From: Bacillota bacterium | GTDB taxonomy: Bacteria; Bacillota; Clostridia; Acetivibrionales; DSM-1351 | Reading direction: 5' to 3' | NCBI GenBank assembly: GCA_023391425.1 | Contig: JAEWAX010000017.1 | Span: 1 to 16,322, forward strand | DNA: 16,322 nt | Shown: positions 6,555-14,063 of the stretch, one piece after another | Position numbering within the stretch: the first letter of the stretch is position 1 | Layout of the letters: the number at the start of each line of letters is the position of its first letter | Notes under the pieces: generated by a model | What the model was told of the DNA's origin: nothing | The model's database searches: none | What the model saw: the letters and a program-made list of their open reading frames with translations, nothing else | Translations under genes and position numbers: made by a program

Positions 6555-8132
6555 GTGTGCAACATACTAGGTTATATTTTTTGTGTAATCATTGGCTTAG
6601 CCATTGGATTAGGCGTTACAGCTATAACTTCACGTAGATATTACAATAAAGGATTTGAGGCTAGGAAAAAACAAGCCGAGGCCCAAATCGGTAGTGCTGA
6701 GCAGGAAGCCCAAAAGATCGTTGGAGAAGCAATAAAGCAAGGTGAGAGCAAAAAGAGAGAAGCACTTCTAGAAGCTAAAGAAGAGATTCATAAGAGTAGA
6801 GTAGAACTTGATAGAGATATTAAGGATAGACGAAATGAATTTCAGAGGCAGGAAAGAAGGCTTGTTCAAAAAGAAGAATCCCTTGACAAGAAGATGGAAA
6901 CACTTGAACAAAAGGATGAGATTTTGAACAAGAAAACCAAGGATCTTGAGCTTGTACAAGAACATACTGAGGAACTTCTTCAAAAGCAGACAGAAGAGCT
7001 AGAAAGAATTTCTGGTTTATCTGTAGAAGATGCAAAGCAATATCTATTAAGAAATGTTGAAAATGAAGTAAAGCATGAAGCCGCTGCGCTTATTAAAGAA
7101 ATTGAGACTAATACAAAACAAGAGGCAGATAGAAGAGCTAAAGACATTTTAGCTACTGCCATTCAAAAATGTGCTGCTGATCATGTGTCTGAAGCTACAG
7201 TTTCTGTAGTACCTTTGCCTAATGATGAGATGAAGGGAAGAATTATTGGTCGTGAGGGAAGAAATATTAGAACTCTTGAGACCTTAACAGGAATTGATTT
7301 AATTATTGATGATACACCAGAAGCAGTTATTCTATCAGGATTTGATCCTATTCGTAGGGAAGTTGCAAGATTGACGCTTGAAAAGTTAATTCTTGATGGC
7401 AGAATCCATCCAGCTAGAATAGAAGAAATGGTTGAAAAGTCAAAGAAGGAAGTTGAAAATACAATCCGTGAAGCCGGAGATAATGCAGCATTTGAAACAG
7501 GTGTGCATGGATTACATCCTGAGCTTATAAGATTGCTAGGAAAATTAAAGTTTAGAACTAGTTATGGACAAAATGTACTTAACCATTCAATAGAAGTGTC
7601 TTACTTGGCAGGTGTAATGGCTGCTGAGCTAGGAGTAGATGTCCCTCTTGCAAAAAGAGCAGGTTTGCTTCATGACATAGGAAAAGCTATTGACCATGAA
7701 GTTGAAGGCTCTCATGTTACAATCGGTGCTGACGTTGTAAAGAAATACAAAGAAGGCTCTGAAATTATTAATGCTATACTATCTCATCATGGTGATGTTG
7801 AGGCTACAAGCGTGGTTTCTGTATTAGTTCAAGCTGCAGATTCAATTTCTGCTGCTAGACCAGGTGCAAGAAGAGAAACCTTGGAGTCATATATCAAGCG
7901 TTTAGAAAAACTCGAAGAGATTGCAAATTCCTTTGAGGGAGTTGAAAAGTGCTTTGCAATTCAGGCTGGTAGAGAGATAAGAATTATGGTTAAGCCTGAG
8001 GTTGTAAATGATGCTGACATGGTTCTAAAGGCTAGAGAAATAGTAAAGAAGATTGAAGACGAGCTAGAGTACCCTGGACAGATTAAGGTTACTATGCTTA
8101 GGGAAACAAGAACTATTGAATATGCTAAGTAA
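6555..8132 (+). CDS. rny: Ribonuclease Y
   Basis: RNase Y is the membrane-anchored endoribonuclease that initiates bulk mRNA decay in Firmicutes. The protein is 525 residues if translation starts at GTG 6555 (B. subtilis Rny: 520). A single N-terminal TM helix (about 4-25) is followed by a long charged coiled coil (about 28-190). A KH RNA-binding domain carries GRIIGREGRN (228-237). The HD domain has H373/D374 in GLLHDIGKAIDHE, and the C-terminal domain ends in VTMLRETRTIEYAK. All hallmarks are intact. The start is odd: an in-frame TGA at 6534 rules out earlier starts except a CTG, and GTG 6555 lies directly in the AAGGAGGAGG ribosome-binding sequence. An ATA at 6564 sits at ideal spacing (8 nt after the second GGAGG). 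The gene is followed by a strong terminator and then by ymdB, its usual neighbour. Confidence 0.96.
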   Translation: MCNILGYIFCVIIGLAIGLGVTAITSRRYYNKGFEARKKQAEAQIGSAEQEAQKIVGEAIKQGESKKREALLEAKEEIHKSRVELDRDIKDRRNEFQRQERRLVQKEESLDKKMETLEQKDEILNKKTKDLELVQEHTEELLQKQTEELERISGLSVEDAKQYLLRNVENEVKHEAAALIKEIETNTKQEADRRAKDILATAIQKCAADHVSEATVSVVPLPNDEMKGRIIGREGRNIRTLETLTGIDLIIDDTPEAVILSGFDPIRREVARLTLEKLILDGRIHPARIEEMVEKSKKEVENTIREAGDNAAFETGVHGLHPELIRLLGKLKFRTSYGQNVLNHSIEVSYLAGVMAAELGVDVPLAKRAGLLHDIGKAIDHEVEGSHVTIGADVVKKYKEGSEIINAILSHHGDVEATSVVSVLVQAADSISAARPGARRETLESYIKRLEKLEEIANSFEGVEKCFAIQAGREIRIMVKPEVVNDADMVLKAREIVKKIEDELEYPGQIKVTMLRETRTIEYAK

Positions 8133-8143
8133 TTATTTAAATA

Positions 8144-8180
8144 AAACAAAAAAGCGTGGGAAATCACGCTTTTTTGTTTG
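8144..8180 (+). terminator. Rho-independent terminator of rny
   Basis: The hairpin core GCGTG-GGAAAT-CACGC is extended by an A6/T6 pairing to a stem of about 15 bp (AAACAAAAAAGCGTG with CACGCTTTTTTGTTTG), so the T run is part of the structure. It begins 12 nt after the rny stop. It is nearly symmetrical and could work in both directions. Confidence 0.9.
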
Positions 8181-8444
8181 TTTCATAAAAAAGAGTTATA
8201 TAGACACAATACATAAATAAAGTTTTTATGCATTTTTACAGTTATATGTATTATAATTACTAGAGAAGATACTATTAAATACTACTTCTCATTGAAAAAT
8301 ATTAGTGCATCTTGCGGTGTTATGAAAGCATACTGTAATCATATAGACTGTTACGAATAGCTTATATACAACTAGTATAATATATCTCAAAAATAAATGA
8401 CAAAATAGTATTAAGATTATTATTTGAATTTTGGAGGAAATGAA
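8181..8444. other. AT-rich gap between the rny terminator and ymdB
   Basis: I see no gene here. There is a TATAAT at 8376-8381 without a good -35, and another TATAAT near 8250 preceded by TTTACA at too short a distance. Either may belong to the ymdB promoter, but neither is convincing. A weak imperfect hairpin (GAGAAG...CTTCTC) lies near 8265-8290. Confidence 0.4.
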
Positions 8445-9230
8445 TTGAATATACTTTTTATTGGGGATATCTATGGAAACCCTGGGAGAAAAGCCGTAAA
8501 AGAATGTGTGCCACAATTAAAAAAGGAACTAAAAATTGATTTTTGTATTGCTAATGGAGAAAACTGTGCTGCTGGAAGCGGTATAACATATATAATTGCA
8601 CAAGAACTTTACAAATCAGGTGTAGATTGCATTACAATGGGAAATCATACCTGGTCAAAGAAAGAAATATTGAACTTTATTGATTCTGATGACAAAATTA
8701 TTAGACCTGCTAATTACCCTGATAAAGTACCAGGACGAGGGTATACCATCCTAAAGTCAAATGGTATGGAATTAGCTGTTCTAAATCTTATGGGTAGAGT
8801 ATACATGGATAGTATTGAATGTCCATTTATTGTTGCAGATAGAGAACTACAAGAAATCAAATCCAAGACCAAAGTAGTTTTTGTAGATATGCATGCGGAA
8901 GCAACCTCCGAAAAGATTGCACTTGCGTGGTATTTAGATGGCAGAATATGTTGTCTGGCAGGTACACATACACATGTACAAACAGCAGACGAGAGAATCC
9001 TACCATTTGGAACAGCTATAATATCTGATGTTGGAATGACTGGCCCATATGATGGTATAATTGGTGTAGACAAGGAACTAATTATTGAAAGATTTATTAC
9101 TAGGATGCCACAGAAATTTGAAGTAGCAAAGGGCAGAATACAGTTTAATGCTATTTATCTTGAAGTTGATGATAAAACTGGTAAGAGCACAAAGATTGAA
9201 CGTATTTCAAAAGTGTTTGATGAGATTTAA
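8445..9230 (+). CDS. ymdB: YmdB-family metallophosphoesterase
   Basis: This is a 261-residue TIGR00282-type calcineurin-like phosphoesterase. The B. subtilis homologue YmdB hydrolyses 2',3'-cyclic nucleotides in vitro and affects biofilm and motility decisions. The predicted metal ligands fall at the expected positions: D8 (IGDIYG), E39 and N40 (ANGEN), N67 and H68 (GNHTW), H150 (DMHAE), and H175 and H177 (GTHTHVQ). The chosen start is TTG 8445: GGAGG at 8433-8437 lies 7 nt upstream, and translation then begins with the family's usual MNILFIGD. An earlier in-frame TTG at 8424 would place the ribosome-binding site inside the gene. An out-of-frame ATG at 8440 opens a 2-codon frame that overlaps the start. 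In Firmicutes ymdB commonly follows rny; here a terminator separates them, so it needs its own promoter. Confidence 0.95.
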   Translation: MNILFIGDIYGNPGRKAVKECVPQLKKELKIDFCIANGENCAAGSGITYIIAQELYKSGVDCITMGNHTWSKKEILNFIDSDDKIIRPANYPDKVPGRGYTILKSNGMELAVLNLMGRVYMDSIECPFIVADRELQEIKSKTKVVFVDMHAEATSEKIALAWYLDGRICCLAGTHTHVQTADERILPFGTAIISDVGMTGPYDGIIGVDKELIIERFITRMPQKFEVAKGRIQFNAIYLEVDDKTGKSTKIERISKVFDEI

Positions 9231-9246
9231 TAATGGAGGCAACATT

Positions 9247-10074
9247 TTGATACAAAATAATGATAATATCATTCTAAAGCAAAAGCAAGATTTACTGCTT
9301 CTTGAATTTAAAAACTTGAAAAAATATGATAATATGTTGACTCATTGTTTTACTACAAGACTTGGTGGAGTGAGTGAAGGAGAATGTAGTTCGTTAAACT
9401 TAAGCTTTAATAGAAATGATAGTAAAGAAAATGTGATTGAAAACTATAGAATTATTGCTGATGCAATCGGTGTTGATTTTGACAAAATGGTTTTATCAAA
9501 TCAGATACATGATGATAAAATTAGATTTGTGCAAGCTGAAGATGCTGGAAAGGGTTTAGCCAGGGAAAGTGATATAATTGGTTTTGATGGGCTTACTACC
9601 AATCAGCTGGGTATTCCACTAGTGACATTTTATGCTGATTGCGTTCCGGTGCTATTTTTGGATCCTGTAAAAAAAGCAATTACTGCTGTACATTCAGGTT
9701 GGAGAAGTACTGTGAAAAATATTTCATACAATGCTTTAATGGTTATGAAGGAGAGATATGGCAGTGATTTTAAAGATATTCAAGTAGCCATAGGCCCATC
9801 ACTTTGCAGTGATTGTTTTGAGGTAGACGCGGATGTATATAATTGTTTTGTTGAAAAGTTCAGTTGGTGTATAAAGTACACGGACTATAGAAATGGTAAG
9901 TACCATATTGATTTACAGCAGATAATCAGACAGGTTTTGGTTGATGCTGGTGTTCCAAATGGAAACATTTTAAATAGTAACGTGTGCACCAAGTGCAACA
10001 AAGATGTTTTCTTTTCATTTAGAGGTGATAACGGGAAAACGGGAAGCCTTGCTGCATTTATGATGTTAAAATAA
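9247..10074 (+). CDS. pgeF: PgeF / YfiH-family peptidoglycan editing factor (polyphenol oxidase-like fold)
   Basis: This 275-residue protein belongs to the YfiH/DUF152 (Cu-oxidase_4) family. The E. coli member edits misincorporated amino acids out of peptidoglycan precursors; older annotations call the family laccase-like. The three metal-site residues appear as H88 (SNQIHDD), C132 (FYADCVPV) and H149 (AVHSGWRS). The C-terminal signature NVCTKCNKDVFFSFRGD and TGSLAAFMML is also present. The start is TTG 9247, set by GGAGG at 9235-9239 with 7-nt spacing. The open frame continues upstream into ymdB, but that stretch would be out-of-frame overlap without a ribosome-binding site. The gene begins 16 nt after ymdB, so the two are almost surely one transcript. 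Confidence 0.93.
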   Translation: MIQNNDNIILKQKQDLLLLEFKNLKKYDNMLTHCFTTRLGGVSEGECSSLNLSFNRNDSKENVIENYRIIADAIGVDFDKMVLSNQIHDDKIRFVQAEDAGKGLARESDIIGFDGLTTNQLGIPLVTFYADCVPVLFLDPVKKAITAVHSGWRSTVKNISYNALMVMKERYGSDFKDIQVAIGPSLCSDCFEVDADVYNCFVEKFSWCIKYTDYRNGKYHIDLQQIIRQVLVDAGVPNGNILNSNVCTKCNKDVFFSFRGDNGKTGSLAAFMMLK

Positions 10075-10097
10075 TATTCGTTTACAAAACCGAATAT
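10074..10097. repeat. Perfect inverted repeat just after pgeF
   Basis: ATATTCG (10074-10080) and CGAATAT (10091-10097) form a perfect 7-bp inverted repeat around a 10-nt loop, starting at the last base of the pgeF stop codon. No T run follows, so it is not a standard terminator. It could be a weak 3' hairpin or an operator for the next gene. Confidence 0.4.
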
Positions 10098-10169
10098 ATA
10101 CTGAAAAATATATGTACTAAAGAAATGATTTTTACTTAGAGATTATTGACAAGTACGGAGAAAAAATTA

Positions 10170-11867
10170 ATGAGAAAAGTATTTAGGATGATTTCATTAT
10201 TAGTAACGATTAGTATATTGCTTAGCGCATGTACAGTAAACTTGAAGAGTAAAACAGATGTTACTGAAGATGAATATGAAGATAAGTATGACGTTATTGA
10301 CAAAGGGCCTGTAAAGGGAGGGTCAGTTCGTCTTTTTACTACGCCAATTGATACACTGAATCCTATAATTACTAATAATATCTATGTTCAAGATTTCCTT
10401 GGATTAGTATTTGAAGGGTTATACAAATTGGATAGTAGTCAGCAGCTCGTACCTGTATTAGCAAAGAGCTCGTTAATGTCGACAGATGGACTGACCTTGA
10501 CGGTTTACATTAAAAATGATATCAAGTGGCAGGATAAAATGCCTTTAACACCAGAGGATGTTGTTTTTACTATAAATACAATTATGGATGCAAAGAATAA
10601 CAGTATTTATATGAAAAATGTCAAAAACATATCGTCTGTTGCTGTTGGAAACGATAATTCAGTTGTTATTAAACTAAAACAGCCGTATTCATTTATTAAA
10701 AATGAATTGACCTTTCCAATAATTCCAGCACATCACTTTGTTAATGAAAAGATTAGTGATAAGATGTCAAAAGTGAACCTTTTACCTATTGGAACAGGGC
10801 CATATAGTTTTACTTCTTATGATCCAGAGTCTGGAATAAAACTCAAGCTAAATCAGCAATGGTGGGATGCTTCAGGAGAAAATACTGAGACTGATACCAA
10901 CGGTACTCAGAATAATAAGAAAAATAAGTCTGATATTTTATTGCCATATATTTCGACTGTGGAGATTAAAATTTTTAAGAATTCCAATGCTGCAAATGCT
11001 GCTTTTCAAGCTAGAGATATAGATGTATTACCTGCTGAATATGGTGAGTTTCGAAAGTATATCGGCCGGGCAGATATCACAATGAAACGATATACTGGCG
11101 AAAATTATGAGTTTCTATCATTGAATTTGAAAAAGGGTCCCTTAGCCGATAAACGTATCAGAAATGCACTCAATATTATGATAGATAAAAAACAACTTGT
11201 AGATACTGCTGCATCGGGTATAGCAGTGGCTGCTGAGATACCAGTTATCCCAAGCTCTTGGATTTACCAGCTTGTGAATCTTGAGCAGAATAAGGATTTG
11301 GTGAAGTCAAAGGAGCTATTGGAACAGAGCGGTTATGTATTTGATTCTAGCAAAAATAAATATGTGAAGAAGAATACAAAAAAACCACTTACATTGAAAT
11401 TGATTTTTAATGATGATAATTCTCTAAGGTTTACTGTTGCGAAGGAGATAGCTTCTCAGCTGAGTAAAAAAGGTATAACTGTAGAGATAGCTAGAATGCC
11501 TTGGGCCGACGTTCAGAAGAATATAAAAGCAGGTACTTACGATATGGCTATTATGGGTTACAACATATCTGCAATACCTGATTTGTCTTTTGCATATTCT
11601 ACAACTGAAATACAGAGTGGATTGAATGTTGCTGGATATAGTAATCCTACTGTGGATGGATTTCTTCAAGGTATACTAACCCAAAATAATTCTGAAACTC
11701 AAAAAAGCATGTATGTCAGTCTTCTAAATATAATTACTGAGGATAGGCCATACATAGGCTTATTTTTCCTAAATGAGAGTGTAATGTATAGTAAAAATAT
11801 AAGAGGTGCTGTAAACCCTTATGTGTGGGACAAATATAGCAATATTTCACGGTGGTATATACCATAA
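10170..11867 (+). CDS. Extracellular solute-binding lipoprotein, family 5 (oligopeptide/dipeptide type)
   Basis: This 565-residue protein is an SBP_bac_5-type ligand receptor for an ABC importer, anchored to the outer face of the membrane as a lipoprotein. A short signal peptide ends in the lipobox LLSAC with C21 as the lipidated residue. Family features follow: KGGSVRLFTTPIDTLNPI, IYVQDFLGLVFEGLYKLD, the hallmark LTPEDVVFTI, GTGPYSFTSYDPE, and a C-terminal half with IRNALNIMIDKKQLV. A polar insert rich in Asn, Thr and Lys (about residues 238-258) looks like a surface loop. The start is ATG 10170, with GGAG 9 nt upstream; an upstream in-frame TTG at 10146 has no good site. No permease or ATPase genes are nearby, so its transporter is elsewhere or it acts alone. 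The substrate cannot be told, though peptides are likely from the family. lspA, whose product would process its signal peptide, follows directly. Confidence 0.92.
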   Translation: MRKVFRMISLLVTISILLSACTVNLKSKTDVTEDEYEDKYDVIDKGPVKGGSVRLFTTPIDTLNPIITNNIYVQDFLGLVFEGLYKLDSSQQLVPVLAKSSLMSTDGLTLTVYIKNDIKWQDKMPLTPEDVVFTINTIMDAKNNSIYMKNVKNISSVAVGNDNSVVIKLKQPYSFIKNELTFPIIPAHHFVNEKISDKMSKVNLLPIGTGPYSFTSYDPESGIKLKLNQQWWDASGENTETDTNGTQNNKKNKSDILLPYISTVEIKIFKNSNAANAAFQARDIDVLPAEYGEFRKYIGRADITMKRYTGENYEFLSLNLKKGPLADKRIRNALNIMIDKKQLVDTAASGIAVAAEIPVIPSSWIYQLVNLEQNKDLVKSKELLEQSGYVFDSSKNKYVKKNTKKPLTLKLIFNDDNSLRFTVAKEIASQLSKKGITVEIARMPWADVQKNIKAGTYDMAIMGYNISAIPDLSFAYSTTEIQSGLNVAGYSNPTVDGFLQGILTQNNSETQKSMYVSLLNIITEDRPYIGLFFLNESVMYSKNIRGAVNPYVWDKYSNISRWYIP

Positions 11868-11872
11868 GCGAG

Positions 11873-11914
11873 TTCTTAGATTCAGGGAGTGTTTTTCTCC
11901 CTTGAATCTTAGAA
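11873..11914 (+). other. Long stable hairpin after the solute-binding protein gene
   Basis: The arm TTCTTAGATTCAGGGAG pairs with CTCCCTTGAATCTTAGAA (about 16 bp with one mismatch and one bulged T) around the loop TGTTTTT. It starts 5 nt after the stop codon. The T run is in the loop and not after the stem, so it is not a classical terminator. It may stabilise the upstream mRNA end or act as a processing site. Confidence 0.6.
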
Positions 11915-11918
11915 ACCG

Positions 11919-11976
11919 CAATCGGGATTGTAATGCCGCTTAACGATAAAGGAGTATAGCGGCACTAAATCGGGAT
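11919..11976 (+). promoter_or_regulatory. Structured leader before lspA
   Basis: A small hairpin (CAAT-CGGG-ATTG, 11919-11930) is followed by a perfect 7-bp GC-rich stem (TGCCGCT at 11934-11940 with AGCGGCA at 11958-11964) around a 17-nt loop. The octamer ATCGGGAT occurs in the first hairpin (11921-11928) and again after the second (11969-11976). This local GC content is high for the window. I recognise no known riboswitch; a regulatory role is inference. Confidence 0.35.
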
Positions 11977-12026
11977 AAGTGAGTTCAAAAATATTAAACG
12001 CCATTTGGCAAACGGAGGTTACATTT

Positions 12027-12521
12027 ATGATTTGGGTATTAATAATTATTGGTGGATTTATTCTAGATAGACTTTCTAAGGCTTGGGTTATGGATTCAAT
12101 TGTAGGCAACCCAATTACTGTAGTAAAAGATTTTTTCTATATAAGACATCTTGGAAATGAAGGCGCATCATTTGGCATATTACAAGGGAAAACCATATTT
12201 CTGATTGTATTGACCTCGATAGTAGCATTAGCCTTGGTTTATGCCCTTATAAAGTATAAAGATAAATTTTTGCGTGCTACGCTATCCTTAATACTCGGAG
12301 GTGCAATGGGAAACTTATTTGACAGAATATTTAATAAAGGTAGTGTTATAGACTTTCTTGAATTTCACTTCGGTTCATATGTATTTCCAACATTTAACAT
12401 AGCAGATACATTAGTAGTAATAGGAACAATAATGCTTGCGATATATATTCTCTTTATTTACAAAGAATATAAGCCAGTTGAAACTCCTGTAGTAGAGTCA
12501 GTTGAAGAAGATACGAAGTAA
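12027..12521 (+). CDS. lspA: Lipoprotein signal peptidase (signal peptidase II)
   Basis: LspA is the membrane aspartic protease that cleaves the signal peptide of diacylglyceryl-prolipoproteins just before the lipidated cysteine. The protein is 164 residues, the same as in E. coli, with four hydrophobic segments (about 1-13, 53-74, 83-97, 126-148). Conserved elements are D14 (ILDRLSK), the NEGASFG segment (44-50), GGAMGNLFDR with N96 and D99, VIDF with D109, and FNIAD with D127. The catalytic aspartate pair lies among these last residues and nothing is missing. The start is ATG 12027, 8 nt after GGAGG; the frame opens earlier, at 11979, without support. The acidic C-terminal tail (VETPVVESVEEDTK) is probably cytosolic. 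Its upstream neighbour is a lipoprotein gene and its downstream neighbour rluD, a common order in Firmicutes. Confidence 0.96.
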   Translation: MIWVLIIIGGFILDRLSKAWVMDSIVGNPITVVKDFFYIRHLGNEGASFGILQGKTIFLIVLTSIVALALVYALIKYKDKFLRATLSLILGGAMGNLFDRIFNKGSVIDFLEFHFGSYVFPTFNIADTLVVIGTIMLAIYILFIYKEYKPVETPVVESVEEDTK

Positions 12522-12525
12522 TTAG

Positions 12526-12552
12526 CAGATACTCTTATCTGATTTCTCAGAT
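12526..12552 (+). promoter_or_regulatory. Alternative hairpins overlapping the lspA-rluD terminator
   Basis: CAGATA-CTCT-TATCTG (12526-12541) is a perfect 6-bp hairpin. ATCTGA-TTTC-TCAGAT (12537-12552) is another, sharing bases with the first and also using most of the 5' arm of the terminator that follows. The three structures are mutually exclusive in the pattern of an attenuator. The pairings are seen directly; regulation is inference. Confidence 0.3.
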
Positions 12553-12593
12553 TTATAGGAAGCTATGCTCCCATTAATCTAAGAAATCTTTTT
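12541..12593 (+). terminator. Rho-independent terminator between lspA and rluD
   Basis: GATTTCTCAGATT (12541-12553) pairs with AATCTAAGAAATC (12576-12588) with one mismatch, and the stem is continued by shorter internal pairs down to AGC-TAT-GCT. It is followed by TTTTT (12589-12593). This should terminate at least part of the lspA transcription before rluD. Confidence 0.6.
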
Positions 12594-12639
12594 ATCAGTT
12601 CAGATGAGTAAATATTGATAATAATTTTTGGAGGTAACG

Positions 12640-13572
12640 GTGAAAGAAATTATATTAGAATGTGATATAGATGAAGCTAGGATTGATGCTTGGCTTTCCT
12701 CAACTCTAGAGGATTATTCTAGATCTTATATTCAGAAACTTTGTCAGGATGGGAACGTAACTGTAAATGGGGAGAAGGTAAAACAAAATTATAAATTAAA
12801 AAACGGGGACAAGGTAATTATTAATGTTCCTGAAGCTGAGATGCTTAATGTTTTAGCAGAAGATATTCCTTTAGATATCGTTTATGAGGATGAACATATT
12901 ATTGTAATAAATAAACCAAAGGGTATGGTAGTACACCCTGCAGTAGGTAACTATACAGGAACCTTGGTTAATGCACTAATGAAACACTGCGGAGATAGTT
13001 TGTCAGACATAAATGGAATAATAAGACCAGGTATTGTTCATAGAATTGATAAAGATACATCTGGACTTCTTGTAGTTGCCAAGAGTAATAAAGCACATGA
13101 AATTCTTTCTGAAAAGCTTAAAACTCATGAAATTAAAAGAGAGTATATTGCGTTAGCAGAAGGTATTATTTATGAAAACAATGGCAAGATTGACGCACCT
13201 ATTGGTAGGCACCCTGTAGATAGAAAAAAGATGAGTGTGAATTTAAAAAATGGTAGAGATGCTATCACTCATTTTACAGTGCTTGAAAGGTTTCCTACTG
13301 CAACTTATTTGGAACTCAAGCTTGAGACAGGTAGAACCCATCAGATTAGGGTGCACTTATCCTATATATATCATCCAATAATAGGTGATGTGGTGTACGG
13401 TAGAAAAAAACAAAAATATAAAACACATGGACAGGTCCTGCATGCCATAAGGCTTAAATTTGAACATCCAATTACAGGTGAAGAGATGTTATTTGAGACC
13501 GCTGTACCAGAATATTTTCAGAAGTTGTTAGGGCAATTAAGAGAGGCAGGAGAAAACGGAGAAACAAATTAA
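12640..13572 (+). CDS. rluD: RluD/RluA-family 23S rRNA pseudouridine synthase
   Basis: This 310-residue enzyme converts specific uridines in RNA (23S rRNA for RluD) to pseudouridine. An N-terminal S4 RNA-binding domain (about 14-60) contains RIDAWLS and GNVTVNGEKVKQNYKL. The catalytic domain has the entry motif INKPKGMVVHP, the RluA-family signature HRIDKDTSGLLVVAK with catalytic D137, and LKLETGRTHQIRVHL near the end. The start is GTG 12640, 4-5 nt after GGAGGT; the in-frame TTG at 12628 lies inside the ribosome-binding sequence. Family and catalytic residue are certain. Assignment to RluD rather than another RluA-type member rests on the S4 domain and the position after lspA, so the exact target uridines are not proved. 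Confidence 0.93.
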   Translation: MKEIILECDIDEARIDAWLSSTLEDYSRSYIQKLCQDGNVTVNGEKVKQNYKLKNGDKVIINVPEAEMLNVLAEDIPLDIVYEDEHIIVINKPKGMVVHPAVGNYTGTLVNALMKHCGDSLSDINGIIRPGIVHRIDKDTSGLLVVAKSNKAHEILSEKLKTHEIKREYIALAEGIIYENNGKIDAPIGRHPVDRKKMSVNLKNGRDAITHFTVLERFPTATYLELKLETGRTHQIRVHLSYIYHPIIGDVVYGRKKQKYKTHGQVLHAIRLKFEHPITGEEMLFETAVPEYFQKLLGQLREAGENGETN

Positions 13573-13682
13573 ATCGAAGTGCTAAAATGCGTTTATAAAG
13601 ATGCTATGAGTAAGTATAAATAGCAATAGAGTATAATTTCGTTAAGGCAAAACCTATACTGTATGAATATTAATTTAAATAA

Positions 13683-13716
13683 AAAACCTATACTGATGTT
13701 GAGTATGGGTTTTTTA
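13683..13716 (+). terminator. Rho-independent terminator of the lspA-rluD unit
   Basis: AAAACCTATACT pairs with AGTATGGGTTTT (12 bp including one G-T wobble) around the loop GATGTTG, and the T run continues from the stem. It lies about 110 nt after the rluD stop and ends the housekeeping block. Confidence 0.9.
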
Positions 13717-13845
13717 TTTATGAAAAAAATTTTGAGTAGTAAATTAAGTTTGGATTAAATACTATATCATTTATTGGGTGGAACTGCATAAGTGCTAGAA
13801 AAAAGCTTAGTATATGCTAATAATGTAATATGATGGAAATATAAA

Positions 13846-13875
13846 TTGACATAATATCTAACAATATGTTAAAAT
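13846..13875 (+). promoter_or_regulatory. Near-consensus sigma-A promoter of the Fn3/CBM3 gene
   Basis: TTGACA (13846-13851) and TAAAAT (13870-13875) are separated by 18 nt. The predicted start of transcription near 13882 gives a leader of about 180 nt before the ATG at 14064. It suggests that the following gene is transcribed even though its frame is broken. Confidence 0.65.
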
Positions 13876-14063
13876 ATGAAAATAATTTTAATAAATGTAA
13901 TAATACCGTAAAAATAACTTTAAATATATAAATATGAAATTAAGACAACCAAATACAACTCTTATTCGATTACTTGAGAGGTATGAAGTTAGTAGTGCGT
14001 CCGATAATTTTTTTATGTTTAAAAAATAAATATTTGGCTATAATGAAAGGAATATGCATTATT

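Larger units (their letters stand above)
13573..14063 (+). other. Intergenic region between rluD and the Fn3/CBM3 gene
   Basis: This 491-nt stretch holds no credible gene. It contains the terminator at 13683-13716, an upstream copy of the terminator's left arm (AAAACCTATACTG near 13649-13661) without a partner, the promoter at 13846-13875, and a leader of about 180 nt. I recognise no riboswitch in the leader. Confidence 0.5.

Noticed and set aside
8265..8290. Hairpin GAGAAG...CTTCTC upstream of ymdB
   Set aside because: Imperfect, with a large AT-rich loop and no T run; within chance expectation for such DNA.
9148..9246. N-terminal extension of pgeF into ymdB
   Set aside because: It overlaps ymdB out of frame and lacks a ribosome-binding site; GGAGG at 9235-9239 points to TTG 9247.
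11919..11976. Known riboswitch before lspA (c-di-GMP, TPP, yybP-ykoY or T-box)
   Set aside because: None of the conserved cores of these families as I know them is visible; the segment is kept only as unexplained structure.
13974..14063. Longer start for the Fn3/CBM3 protein
   Set aside because: The extra 30 residues would precede the signal peptide and contain no good ribosome-binding site at their start; ATG 14064 gives a normal signal sequence.
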